A stretch of DNA of 46,458 bases from assembly GCA_903892355.1 (NCBI GenBank), contig CAITIE010000036.1:1-46458 (forward strand), in the 5' to 3' direction. Each line of letters opens with the position of its first letter. Within the stretch, counting starts at the first letter, position 1. Positions 26,519-35,181 of this stretch are shown one piece after another. Made by a program: the position numbers and the translations under genes. Source of the stretch: an uncultured Pirellula sp. (lineage in GTDB: Bacteria; Planctomycetota; Planctomycetia; Pirellulales; Pirellulaceae). A model generated the notes under the pieces. That model worked only from the letters and a program-made list of their open reading frames with translations, ran no database searches and was not told where the DNA came from.

Positions 26519-27424
26519 CTAACCTCGAGGGGGCGGAACCATACTGGGTCGGGCGGCCCCCGTTCCAGGTAAACGCCTTCGAATGGGACCGAAAACATGC
26601 TGAGCTGAATAAGCCATTTCGGAGATTATTTCGTCAATTCTGTTGCGAAAAACAGCAAACGCCCCCAAAGAAGGGATGGCGATGAGTAGCCCTGCAACGG
26701 TTGTAACAAGTGCGGAATAAATACCGGACGCCAACTGCCCCGCCCCGGCTGTGCCTTGCGAAAGCGCCACCTCCCGGAATGCGATGATCATCCCTGCGAC
26801 GGTCCCAAGCAGCCCCAGCATCGGGGCTAAATTTCCGATGACCGAGAGGTACTCGAGTTTTCGATAAAGCCGTGCGGCTTGTTCCCCCAGAGAATCCTCC
26901 AACGCTTTCTCGACCGCAGGCCACCCGAACTCGATTTCTGCAATTCCGCTGATCAGAACAAACGAAAGTGGGCACGGTCTTTCGCGGCACGCTTGGTCCG
27001 CGTCCTTCAGTTTGCCCTGCGCCAAGAGTTGCCGCACGTTTTCGCTCAAATCTGCAGGCAGGAGATCTTTCCGTTTCAGGCTAAGCATTTGATCCACGAT
27101 CAGGTACATCGCGACGATCGACATCAAGATCAACGCCAACATGATGCCGATGCCGAGAATCCCACCGCTGAAGATGATCTCAAAAAATGTATCATCGGCA
27201 GCCCCTAAGTCCTTTGGTGGCGAGGGCACTGGACCAGCACTGGGAGAAACATTCGGCACAGCAACAACCGGGGCAGCAACGCTGGGTTGAGCGTTACCGG
27301 CACCTGGACCACCAGCAGCAGGGGGCTGGAATGCGATGGCTAAAGTACCGAGCATCATCAGAATACCCATCGACAAGAAAGCCTCGCCGATGCCGATGCG
27401 TAAACCGTTGAGCACGACCATCAC
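26519..27424 (-). CDS. MotA/TolQ/ExbB proton-channel family protein
   Basis: A 301-residue inner-membrane protein of the TolQ/ExbB/MotA family, which uses proton flow to drive outer-membrane or envelope work. Three or four helices are seen: near the N-terminus (FLSMGILMMLGTLAI), at about 87-110 (GGILGIGIMLALILMSIV), and two in the conserved channel part (LAPMLGLLGTVAGMIIAF and TTVAGLLIAIPSLGAFAVF). A Pro/Ala-rich linker follows the first helix. No ExbD/TolR partner is next to it. The ATG at 27424 overlaps the upstream TPR-like gene as ATGA. A PP2C gene follows 169 bases downstream. Confidence 0.88.
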   Translation of the reverse strand: MMVVLNGLRIGIGEAFLSMGILMMLGTLAIAFQPPAAGGPGAGNAQPSVAAPVVAVPNVSPSAGPVPSPPKDLGAADDTFFEIIFSGGILGIGIMLALILMSIVAMYLIVDQMLSLKRKDLLPADLSENVRQLLAQGKLKDADQACRERPCPLSFVLISGIAEIEFGWPAVEKALEDSLGEQAARLYRKLEYLSVIGNLAPMLGLLGTVAGMIIAFREVALSQGTAGAGQLASGIYSALVTTVAGLLIAIPSLGAFAVFRNRIDEIISEMAYSAQHVFGPIRRRLPGTGAARPSMVPPPRG

Positions 27425-28644
27425 TTGCGACCTCGATTGCGATTGGTGTCTAAAACACGATTACTATCCGAAGCAGGATAAAGGCGGCTGATCCGATCTG
27501 CTTGAGCATTGTCGCCAATCGCTTTGCTGATATCGATTGCATTCGCGACCGCCTTCTGCCTCAGATGGTATCGCTCGCTAAACAATGTCGCAATGCGTAG
27601 GAACTCTCCGATCGCCAACTCGTGCTGACCCGCCTGTTCGAGCCTAGTCCCCAAAAGCATGGATGGTCCGGCTTGCGCTGCCAAAGGCAAGGAATCTCGC
27701 AGCTTCAGCCATTGGGGCAATGGATAGTCCATGATCTCGCTGGGAGGTACAGTCCTCCACAACTGCGATTTTGCATAACCAGCGATGACTTCTGAATCCG
27801 ACTTGCTCAAGGCCTGAAGGATCTCAACCCCTTTGCTGCGTTGCTCCCCACCGAGCGACCAACTCGCTCCGAGCAACTGCATGGCTGGGGCTTCGATATC
27901 CATCCACCCGCTGGCTTCCTCGGCGATACCCGCGGAAGCGGTGATCGCTTCATCCGACCATGGCAGTGGAATGGCAGAAAGAAGTAGATTCGGGGGATCG
28001 TCTTTGATGAGAAACCCGAAGATTCGACCGGCAACCGCCCACTTCTTTAACGAAACAGCCGACTGAACCATTTCAGCCACCAAAAGACGCTGCTGCCAAC
28101 GCGGTATATTGGTCAACTTCAGTGCATTTTGCCCCTGGGTCAGCACCTCCTCAAAACGCTGCTGTGCAAAGAGAGCGTGGACCGCCGCGAACTCTTCCGA
28201 CTTCCACGCCGGCTCAATGCCGATGACACCATCACCGGGGTAGTTCGTGACCCCGTCCCCATCAGGTCGAACCACTCCCAGCTTCTTCGGATCCCACTCC
28301 ACCACAACCCCGCGAATCTCGATGATTCGCCGCGCGTCCCAGCGGTCCAAGCTGGTGCCACCCAGTTCCGTCCAACGGACAACCGATGGTCCACCCAATT
28401 TTTCAACCGCCTGTCGATATGTTTCCGTCTCCTTCGGCAGTTCTTCTTGAGCGCAACTCGGGCGCCCCCAAACGAGCATCACCCCGAGGGCACACACCCC
28501 CCCGAGGGTCCAAAGGATTGAAGGAAAGCCCACTCGCGCACTCCGGACAAGAGTCCTGGCGATGAAACCCAGAAAAAATCGACAAAGCGGCCATGGCAGC
28601 AACGCCCTTCGATCGACTTCCCTTCGAAAAAAGAACGCATCCAT
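27421..28644 (-). CDS. Secreted helical-repeat protein, unknown function
   Basis: A 407-residue protein with a long basic N-terminus, a hydrophobic stretch (SILWTLGGVCALGVMLVWG) and an AQEE signal-cleavage-like site. The body is helix-rich with TPR-like segments such as AVHALFAQQRFEEVLTQGQN and GQHELAIGEFLRIATLF, but no repeat is clear enough to name. The C-terminus is basic (RNRGRK). The ATG at 28644 is used; frames from 28956 add more than 100 residues that overlap the def promoter region. It is coupled to the MotA/ExbB-like gene (ATGA). Role in envelope assembly with that channel is plausible but unproven. Confidence 0.68.
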   Translation of the reverse strand: MDAFFFRREVDRRALLPWPLCRFFLGFIARTLVRSARVGFPSILWTLGGVCALGVMLVWGRPSCAQEELPKETETYRQAVEKLGGPSVVRWTELGGTSLDRWDARRIIEIRGVVVEWDPKKLGVVRPDGDGVTNYPGDGVIGIEPAWKSEEFAAVHALFAQQRFEEVLTQGQNALKLTNIPRWQQRLLVAEMVQSAVSLKKWAVAGRIFGFLIKDDPPNLLLSAIPLPWSDEAITASAGIAEEASGWMDIEAPAMQLLGASWSLGGEQRSKGVEILQALSKSDSEVIAGYAKSQLWRTVPPSEIMDYPLPQWLKLRDSLPLAAQAGPSMLLGTRLEQAGQHELAIGEFLRIATLFSERYHLRQKAVANAIDISKAIGDNAQADRISRLYPASDSNRVLDTNRNRGRK

Positions 28645-28809
28645 TGGGCGGAATGGTCGATTCCGACACGGCTGAGGTTTACGAACCCACGGGCCTGGGC
28701 AACAATGCAAAGAACTTTCCCGAACTCGTTCGTCGTGTTCGTCCACTGGTATGTCTGGCACATCGATGCGACGCCATCCATTCCTGGCTCGATTTTTTCG
28801 GCTGTATCC

Positions 28810-29391
28810 ATGCTTCAACTGATCACCTATCCCCATCCAACATTGCGATATCCATCGAAGCCCTTGGTGCGTGTCGACGCGCAACTCAAGGAACTCGTTG
28901 GGGAAATGTTCGACATCATGTACCATCACCGAGGTGTGGGACTCGCAGCCAACCAAGTGAATTTACCGATCCGCGTCTTCGTCGCCAATCCGAGCGGAGA
29001 AAAAGAAACCGGCCCCGAACTGGTTTTTATCAACCCCGTGATCAAACGCGCCACAGGATCCTCGGAGTCGGAAGAGGGCTGCCTCTCGTTGCCGGGAATC
29101 AACGGAATGGTCAAACGAAACAAGACAATCCATATCAACGCCTACGGGATCGACGGCAAAGAGATCGATATGCAAGTCGACGGTTTTTTGGCTCGGATCA
29201 TCCAGCACGAAGCAGACCACCTAGACGGCGTTCTTTTCATCGATCGGCTTTCCGACGAAAACAAACGCCAGGTCGAGGAAGACCTCTATGGGTTTGAAGC
29301 AACATTCGACATGAAGCGCAAGGCCGGATTGATCGGCTCCGACGATAAGATCGTCGAAGAGCGCAAGCGATGGGAAGCGAAATACTGCTAG
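28810..29391 (+). CDS. def: Peptide deformylase
   Basis: A 193-residue metalloenzyme that removes the N-terminal formyl group from new proteins. The three family motifs are GVGLAANQV, EGCLSLPG (metal Cys) and QHEADHLDG (two metal His and the catalytic Glu). The start ATG at 28810 gives the usual MLQLITYPHPTLR beginning; an earlier start at 28705 adds 35 unrelated residues. A C-terminal tail of about 40 residues beyond the core is Lys/Arg/Glu-rich. It is divergent from the helical-repeat gene with 165 bases between. A bidirectional terminator follows at 29493-29545. Confidence 0.95.
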   Translation: MLQLITYPHPTLRYPSKPLVRVDAQLKELVGEMFDIMYHHRGVGLAANQVNLPIRVFVANPSGEKETGPELVFINPVIKRATGSSESEEGCLSLPGINGMVKRNKTIHINAYGIDGKEIDMQVDGFLARIIQHEADHLDGVLFIDRLSDENKRQVEEDLYGFEATFDMKRKAGLIGSDDKIVEERKRWEAKYC

Positions 29392-29492
29392 AGGTCGTTT
29401 GCTTCGTCAAAAGAGATAACCATCAGGGCAGCATGATTTTGTTAGTCTTTGCTGTTTGAACGCTGACACCCTGCGTGGCCCCCACGAAAGCA

Positions 29493-29545
29493 AAATAAAA
29501 ATCTCCTCCCCGATACACGTCTCGAGAAGGAGATTTCGGTTTTTT
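29493..29545. terminator. Bidirectional terminator between def and dnaK
   Basis: Stem aaatctcct (29499-29507) pairs with aggagattt (29528-29536). A T-run follows on the plus side (29540-29545) and an A-run precedes on the other, so it can stop both converging genes. Confidence 0.85.
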
Positions 29546-29578
29546 AGAGCTCACGCCGCGAATCAGAACGGGCTGGTT

Positions 29579-31492
29579 CTAGTTCTTGACTTCAAACTCG
29601 GCATCGATCGCATCATCGTCACCCGACGACTTGGCGGTTTCCCCACCAGGCACATCTTGAGCCGGCTGACTTGCGAAGTTCGACCGGAACGCTTGGGCTG
29701 CTTGTTCGAGTTCGCTCGTAGCAGCTTTGATCGTATCGGCGTTGTTGGAGCTGATCGCCTCGCGAACCTTTTTCATCGCGGACTCAAGCGGTTCTCGGTC
29801 CGAGGCGCTCAACTTGTCGCCTTGGTCTTTGATCGCTTTTTCGAGACCATGGATCGTATTCTCAGCGCGGTTCTTAGCCTCGGCCAATTCGACTTCTTTC
29901 CGGTCTTCATCGGCATGGACTTCCGCATCGCGCCGCATTCGCTCGATTTCGTCCTTACTCAAACCGCTCGACTGTTCGATCTTGACGCTGGCTTGTTTGC
30001 CAGATTTCAAGTCCTTGGCCGAAACGTTCAAGATACCATTCTGGTCGATGTCGAATTTGACTTCGATCTGCGGCACACCGCGAGGAGCTGAGTCGATCCC
30101 TTCCAAGTTGAACTGACCGAGCAAGCGATTGTGCTGAGCGACTTTACGTTCCCCTTGAAATACGCTCACGGTCACTGCGGTCTGCCCATCGGCGGCCGTC
30201 GAGAAGACTTGCTTCTTTTCGACCGGAATGGTGGTATTACGTTCGATCAGAGCTGTTAGGATTCCGCCTTCGGTTTCGATCCCGAGCGTCAACGGGGTGA
30301 CGTCGAGCAACAGAACGTCTTTGCGCTCACCCGACAGCACGCTTCCCTGGATCGCAGCGCCGACAGCGACGACTTCGTCCGGGTTGACCCCTTGGTGAGG
30401 CTCTTTGCCAAAGATGTCCTTGACGATTTGACGAACCTTAGGAACCCGCGTGGAACCGCCGACCAAAACGACTTCGTCGATCTCCGATGGATTCAACTTG
30501 GCATCTTTCAACGCCTGGAGCACCGGCTGACGGCATCGCTCGATCAAGGAATCGATCAATCCCTCGAAGGTGCTGCGAGTCACGGCCATTTGCAAGTGCT
30601 TTGGACCGGTAGCATCGGCCGTGATGAACGGAAGGTTAATGTCGGTTTGCGGTAGCGAACTTAGCTCCTTCTTGGCCTTTTCACAAGCTTCTTGAAGCCG
30701 CTGGAGCGACATGGGATCCTTGCGAAGATCGATACCGTTGTCCTTCTGGAACTGATTCGCGACGTGATTCACGAGTGCTTGGTCAAAATCGTCACCACCG
30801 AGGTGCGTGTCACCGCTGGTGCTGATCACTTCAAAGACCTTGCTGCTGGAATCTTCATCGCCGCTCAATGCGACTTCGAGAACCGACACGTCGAACGTAC
30901 CACCACCCAAGTCGAACACGACGATCTTTTGATCCTTTTTCTTATCCAAGCCGTATGCCAATGCGGCTGCAGTCGGCTCGTTGATGATCCGAGCTACTTC
31001 GAGGCCTGCAATTTGGCCGGCGTCCTTGGTCGCTTGACGCTGGGCGTCGTTAAAGTAGGCGGGAACCGTGATCACCGCCTTGGAGACGCGGTGCCCGAGA
31101 TACGCTTCGGCCGCTTCCTTCAACTTGCGAAGCACCTTGGCCGAAATCTCTTGCGGAGTGAATTGCTGATCACCGATCTGCACCTTCACGTACTCATTCG
31201 CACCTCCGACGACTTGATAAGGGACAATCTTCTCTTCGGATTCGACTTCCGAATGGCGACGTCCCATGAATCGCTTGACCGAGTACACCGTGCGTCGCGG
31301 GTTGGTCACCGCTTGACGACGGGCTGGCTCGCCCACAATGGTTTCGCTCTTATCGGTAAAAGCGACCACACTCGGGGTCAGTCGGTTGCCTTCCGCATTC
31401 GGAATCACCTTGACTTCCGAACCTTCCATCACCGCAACTACTGAGTTGGTAGTTCCAAGGTCGATACCGATGATTTTTTCGCCTGCTGCCAT
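29579..31492 (-). CDS. dnaK: Molecular chaperone DnaK (Hsp70)
   Basis: A 637-residue Hsp70. The ATPase domain opens with [15 protein letters not shown] and holds [15 protein letters not shown] and [17 protein letters not shown]; the substrate-binding domain includes [14 protein letters not shown]. The lid and a C-terminal EFEVKN end are intact. It refolds and protects proteins with DnaJ and GrpE, neither of which is next to it. A GGAGA ribosome site lies shortly before the ATG. I looked for a CIRCE operator in the 253 bases upstream and do not see one. Confidence 0.98.
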   Translation of the reverse strand: MAAGEKIIGIDLGTTNSVVAVMEGSEVKVIPNAEGNRLTPSVVAFTDKSETIVGEPARRQAVTNPRRTVYSVKRFMGRRHSEVESEEKIVPYQVVGGANEYVKVQIGDQQFTPQEISAKVLRKLKEAAEAYLGHRVSKAVITVPAYFNDAQRQATKDAGQIAGLEVARIINEPTAAALAYGLDKKKDQKIVVFDLGGGTFDVSVLEVALSGDEDSSSKVFEVISTSGDTHLGGDDFDQALVNHVANQFQKDNGIDLRKDPMSLQRLQEACEKAKKELSSLPQTDINLPFITADATGPKHLQMAVTRSTFEGLIDSLIERCRQPVLQALKDAKLNPSEIDEVVLVGGSTRVPKVRQIVKDIFGKEPHQGVNPDEVVAVGAAIQGSVLSGERKDVLLLDVTPLTLGIETEGGILTALIERNTTIPVEKKQVFSTAADGQTAVTVSVFQGERKVAQHNRLLGQFNLEGIDSAPRGVPQIEVKFDIDQNGILNVSAKDLKSGKQASVKIEQSSGLSKDEIERMRRDAEVHADEDRKEVELAEAKNRAENTIHGLEKAIKDQGDKLSASDREPLESAMKKVREAISSNNADTIKAATSELEQAAQAFRSNFASQPAQDVPGGETAKSSGDDDAIDAEFEVKN

Positions 31493-31745
31493 AATTGGTT
31501 TCTCCCGTTACGATGATTGGATCGATAGTCGAGGTTCGGGGCGGCTTTCCTGCCAGCCTCTCGATTCATGGCTTCTATGGAAAGCAATCCTTGTGCCAAT
31601 CCCGATTTCGCGCCGTTTTTTTGCTGCAACATCCTTCCTGGCATAGACTTACGGGTATTATTGAACAGCCCGAAGGCCTTGAAAAACAAGCGCAACGGTC
31701 GATTTCACGCCAATTTGACAGCACTTCCCTTCGTTCGAACATTCC

Positions 31746-32861
31746 ATGAGCCGGCATAAACCCAACAATCCTCAAAGCAAACCACCTGCCATTACAGACT
31801 CGATCAGCGAACTTGACCGAGAACTCGTCCTGCTGGCCCTGAGGCGATGCGAATTGCTCAAAACGTACCAGCAGCAGGCCCAAGGGGATTTCCCAAGTCT
31901 TCGGGATGCCTGCCTCCAAGCGGAAGCGAACGTCGCAAAGCAAGCCGTTGACAACGCGGACGAAGCTGCCGTCAAAGACATTGCGGGGACTTCGCCATTC
32001 GCGGCGTCGATCATCCGTTACATCGCGGGTGCAACCTATGCGGAAGCTATCCGCCCCACCCGGATCGCGTTTTTAGGGCCAGTGCAATCGTATAGCTACC
32101 TGGCCGCCTGCAAAGTGTTCGGTCCCGCTTCGGGCATGGTCGGTGTTTCCTCGATTCCAGCGGTTTTTGAAGAAGTTGCACGCGATCAAGCACGGTACGG
32201 TGTCGTGCCGATCGAGAACTCCACCGATGGCCGGATCGTCGACACGCTCAACATGTTCATTCGTACCCCCGTTCAGATTTGCGGTGAGATCCCTCTTCCG
32301 ATCCATCACAACTTGCTAGCCCGGTGCGATCGCTCCGACATCAAACGTGTCTACAGCAAGCCCCAAGCGCTCTCGCAATGCCGAGGATGGCTCGCCGAGC
32401 ATCTACCTGGAGCCCTTTGGGTCGAAGTGGCCAGCACCACAGCGGCCGCCGAGATAGCTGCGCAAGAAGAAGGTGCCGCCGCGGTAGCCAGCGTAGAAGC
32501 CGGCATTGAACATGGCTTGGACGTCATCGCCCGTTCCATCGAAGACAACCCCAACAACGTGACTCGCTTTGTTATCATCGGCAAGGAACGGCCGGCCCCT
32601 ACCGGCCACGATAAAACGTCGATCATGTTCCAAGTCCCCCACAAACCGGGAGCCCTCGCCGACGTGATGGTGCTCTTCAAAAACAATGGATTGAACCTGA
32701 CATGGATTGAATCGTTTCCGGTCCCAGGGATCGCCAATGAATATTTCTTTTTCGTCGAACTCGAAGGGCACCGCGATCAAACCAACGTAGGAGATGCGAT
32801 CGAAAAACTTCGGGGAGAAGCGATTCGTTTGGAACTGCTCGGCTCCTACCCTCGAACGTAA
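31746..32861 (+). CDS. pheA: Prephenate dehydratase with N-terminal chorismate-mutase-like region (PheA)
   Basis: A 371-residue phenylalanine-biosynthesis enzyme. The first 85 residues (ISELDRELVLLALRRCELL) resemble an AroQ chorismate mutase helix but have lost several typical positions, so mutase activity is doubtful. The prephenate dehydratase domain starts at about residue 100 (RIAFLGPVQSYSYLAACKVF) with VPIENSTDGRIVDTLN and the TRF motif in NNVTRFVIIG. A C-terminal ACT domain (GALADVMVLFKNNGLNLTWIESF) would sense phenylalanine; its ESRP position reads ESFP. An MnmM-like gene starts 12 bases after the stop. Confidence 0.93.
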   Translation: MSRHKPNNPQSKPPAITDSISELDRELVLLALRRCELLKTYQQQAQGDFPSLRDACLQAEANVAKQAVDNADEAAVKDIAGTSPFAASIIRYIAGATYAEAIRPTRIAFLGPVQSYSYLAACKVFGPASGMVGVSSIPAVFEEVARDQARYGVVPIENSTDGRIVDTLNMFIRTPVQICGEIPLPIHHNLLARCDRSDIKRVYSKPQALSQCRGWLAEHLPGALWVEVASTTAAAEIAAQEEGAAAVASVEAGIEHGLDVIARSIEDNPNNVTRFVIIGKERPAPTGHDKTSIMFQVPHKPGALADVMVLFKNNGLNLTWIESFPVPGIANEYFFFVELEGHRDQTNVGDAIEKLRGEAIRLELLGSYPRT

Positions 32862-32873
32862 GGCAACCCGTAC

Positions 32874-33452
32874 ATGCACTTTACGGTAGAGGCCCAAACC
32901 CGCGTTCGAGATTGGATCGCGCCCGGGGATATCACCATCGACGCAACCGCAGGCAACGGTTTCGATACTCTTTTTTTAGCCGATGCCGTCGGACCGAATG
33001 GCTTGGTCTATGCGATCGACATTCAACCCGCGGCTATCGAACGTGTGAAGGGTAAATTAACCGAAGCCAACCTCGTGGATCGAGTCGCTTTGTGCGTCGG
33101 CGATCATGCCGAACTCGAATCTTTTGTAAAACCGGAACATCGCATCCGAGTGGCTTGCGCGATGTTTAATCTGGGCTACCTCCCCCTATCCGACAAATCG
33201 ATCGTCACGCGGGTTGAGTCATCCCTACCTGCCATCCGAACCGCATCGACCATGCTTCGACCAGGTGGCGTTCTCACCATCCTGGCGTACGTCGGACATG
33301 ATGGGGGTAGGGCCGAAGCCGACGCTGTGGCCGACTGGACCACGGGCCAATCCGACCAATTCGAAATCGAGCGGTGGAACGATTCCTCTAATCCGAACAG
33401 CCCAATCCTTTGGTGGATGCAGCGACGCAAATCGTCAGTCGATGCAATATAG
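32874..33452 (+). CDS. SAM methyltransferase of the MnmM/YtqB (rRNA_methylase Pfam) family
   Basis: A 192-residue class I methyltransferase. DATAGNGFDTLFLA at about residues 23-36 is motif I; FNLGYLPLSDKSI and VGHDGGRAEADAV are family hallmarks of the YtqB/MnmM group, which methylates 5-aminomethyl-2-thiouridine in tRNA in Bacillus. Same reaction here is inferred, not shown. It follows pheA by 12 bases. Its last 18 bases overlap, tail to tail, the stop region of the PQQ-propeller gene on the other strand. Confidence 0.85.
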   Translation: MHFTVEAQTRVRDWIAPGDITIDATAGNGFDTLFLADAVGPNGLVYAIDIQPAAIERVKGKLTEANLVDRVALCVGDHAELESFVKPEHRIRVACAMFNLGYLPLSDKSIVTRVESSLPAIRTASTMLRPGGVLTILAYVGHDGGRAEADAVADWTTGQSDQFEIERWNDSSNPNSPILWWMQRRKSSVDAI

Positions 33453-34775
33453 AGCCTCGTACGTCCGTAAATAGATCCTTCCACGGATACCAATCGGACT
33501 GGCGACAGCAAAGCCATCGATCGGATTCTCGCTCAATAGTTTCGGTTGACTCGCCTCTAGATCCCCGAGCACAAATGTTGTGGCATCCTCACGCGTGCAA
33601 TAGAGCTTGCCGCCAGCGATCAAAGGGGAACTGCTGTACGCCTTGTTGCTCTTTGGCAAGTTCTCTTTCCAAATAGTTTCGCCGCTCTTCGGGTCGAGGC
33701 AGGTCACAACCCCTTTGTCGCTCAGCAAGAACAAGTTCCCTTTCCAAACGGCAGGTGTCGGCACATCGGCTCCGAACCCCATCCGCCACGAAACCCGCTT
33801 GTCCTCCGCCAGTGACTTTTGGGCATTCACCGCAGTCAAGGTCGAACCGCGCGAGTAGGGACACAGGATCAAGTCTCCGCTAACCACGGGGGATGATATC
33901 GAACGAAAGTAGCCATCATTGTCTGGATTGAAACCACCGACCTTCCATAGAAGCTTTCCGTCAGCCGCGCTATGGGCGGTAACGTGATCGGCACCCAGGG
34001 TCACAATCGCTTGCTGTCCATCGATCTCGGTGAGGGTTGGGGTCGTGTAGGACTGGTTAGCCTCCTCGCGCACATCCAACCAACGATCCACTTTCCAAAG
34101 TTCGTTACCCGTTTGCTTGTCGAATGCCACCAGAAAGCTCGGGCCGGTTTGCATCACGGTAACTACCACCGCATTACGCGTCACGATCGGCGAGGTTCCC
34201 AAGTCCCACCACAAGGAATCTTCGCCATAGGTGGATTGAATATTCTTGCTCCAGACCACGTTGCCTTCTTTGTCCAAGCAGCCGAAATCGCCACTCTTGA
34301 AGTAAGCAAAAATCAACTCTCCGTCGGTGACCGGCGAGGAATTAGCACTGCTGGCTTTGGCATGCTTGGCTCCTTTCTCCTTTCCGAGCGGCGTCTTCCA
34401 GCGAAGCTTCCCCGACTCTTCCACCGCGAGAACCACGTTCTCTTCGTTGATGCCCATGGTCAACACCAATAGCCCCGCAACGTCGATGGGCGTTGAGGCA
34501 CCGCGACCTGGGAGAGCGAGCTTCCAACGAACGTTTTCGCTGTCTGTCCATCGGATCGGGTAAGGCTTCGCAGTTGACGCAACCTCAACCGCTGTCCCAT
34601 TTCCATTCGGTCCTCTCCACGTCGGCCAGTCCGATTGCGAGATCGCATTGGGGATGAACCATACTAGGAAACATGGTTGCAGGATTAGACTCGCGATCCA
34701 CAATCTCGGAACTCTGTTTCTCGAGTACCCGGAGGTCGCAGAACGCCCGGACGTCATCATAGAGTTCATGGACAT
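33435..34775 (-). CDS. Secreted PQQ-binding-like beta-propeller repeat protein
   Basis: A 446-residue protein with a signal peptide (VPRLWIASLILQPCFLVWF) ending near ISQSDW. The body is an outer-membrane-BamB/PQQ type propeller: SDWPTWRGPNGNG at the start, then blades with ESGKLRWKTPLGK, DKQTGNELWKVDRWLD and PKSGETIWKENLPK. Such proteins are common in planctomycetes; no bound cofactor is proven. The start chosen is ATG 34775; the frame stays open to 35036 through two tandem-repeat blocks, but that part is unlike a coding signal peptide. The stop overlaps the MnmM-like gene by 18 bases. Confidence 0.87.
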   Translation of the reverse strand: MSMNSMMTSGRSATSGYSRNRVPRLWIASLILQPCFLVWFIPNAISQSDWPTWRGPNGNGTAVEVASTAKPYPIRWTDSENVRWKLALPGRGASTPIDVAGLLVLTMGINEENVVLAVEESGKLRWKTPLGKEKGAKHAKASSANSSPVTDGELIFAYFKSGDFGCLDKEGNVVWSKNIQSTYGEDSLWWDLGTSPIVTRNAVVVTVMQTGPSFLVAFDKQTGNELWKVDRWLDVREEANQSYTTPTLTEIDGQQAIVTLGADHVTAHSAADGKLLWKVGGFNPDNDGYFRSISSPVVSGDLILCPYSRGSTLTAVNAQKSLAEDKRVSWRMGFGADVPTPAVWKGNLFLLSDKGVVTCLDPKSGETIWKENLPKSNKAYSSSPLIAGGKLYCTREDATTFVLGDLEASQPKLLSENPIDGFAVASPIGIRGRIYLRTYEALYCID

Positions 34776-34805
34776 GTGGCCTCGAACATTGCGCAAAGAA
34801 ACAAT

Positions 34806-34835
34806 AATCATGGGATTGGAAATCATGGGATTGGA
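34806..34835. repeat. 15-bp tandem duplication upstream of the PQQ-propeller gene
   Basis: aatcatgggattgga occurs at 34806-34820 and 34821-34835. It is 31 bases upstream of the chosen start, in the 5' region of the minus-strand gene. Confidence 0.9.
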
Positions 34836-34844
34836 TGGGTAGAG

Positions 34845-34898
34845 ATCGGTGAGGTTTAGAAAATCGGTGAGGTTTAGAAAATCGGTGAGGTTTAGAAA
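34845..34898. repeat. Three perfect 18-bp tandem repeats upstream of the PQQ-propeller gene
   Basis: The unit atcggtgaggtttagaaa is present three times without mismatch. If the frame extended to 35036 the repeat would encode FLNLTD hexapeptides, so its length is a multiple of three, but the chosen start lies downstream. Confidence 0.93.
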
Positions 34899-35181
34899 GC
34901 GGAGGGATTTGGATCCAAGAGGTAGGGCTAACGATCGTGGTGGGTAGTCGTGTGGTGACAGGGGCGGAGGATGGAGATTCACCACGAACATTTGGAATGC
35001 GCGTGGGTTTGCTCTTCTCTGCATAATCGAATACAAAAGGGATCTTAATCACGCTCCCAACGAACGACCATTCTATAAAAGATTTCGATGAATGTGGCTT
35101 TTCGACAATTTTGTGTCACTTAAGGAAATCGGCGTTTAGGAAGCAGCGTTTGGTGTCTCGAGAGCAAATGGGCAAATTGGC
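34899..35181. other. Intergenic region between PQQ-propeller and Hsp70-like genes
   Basis: Together with the repeats from 34776, this gap of about 400 bases separates two divergent genes. I see no RNA gene, no second operator palindrome and no clear promoter hexamers beyond the two tandem-repeat blocks at 34806-34898. Confidence 0.35.

Noticed and set aside
30692-31444. Plus-strand frame antisense to dnaK
   Set aside because: dnaK is certain; antisense frames are common across highly conserved GC-rich genes.
31493-31745. CIRCE operator before dnaK
   Set aside because: No TTAGCACTC-like inverted repeat found in the upstream region by eye.
34845-34898. CRISPR array
   Set aside because: Units are directly adjacent without spacers and only three copies exist.
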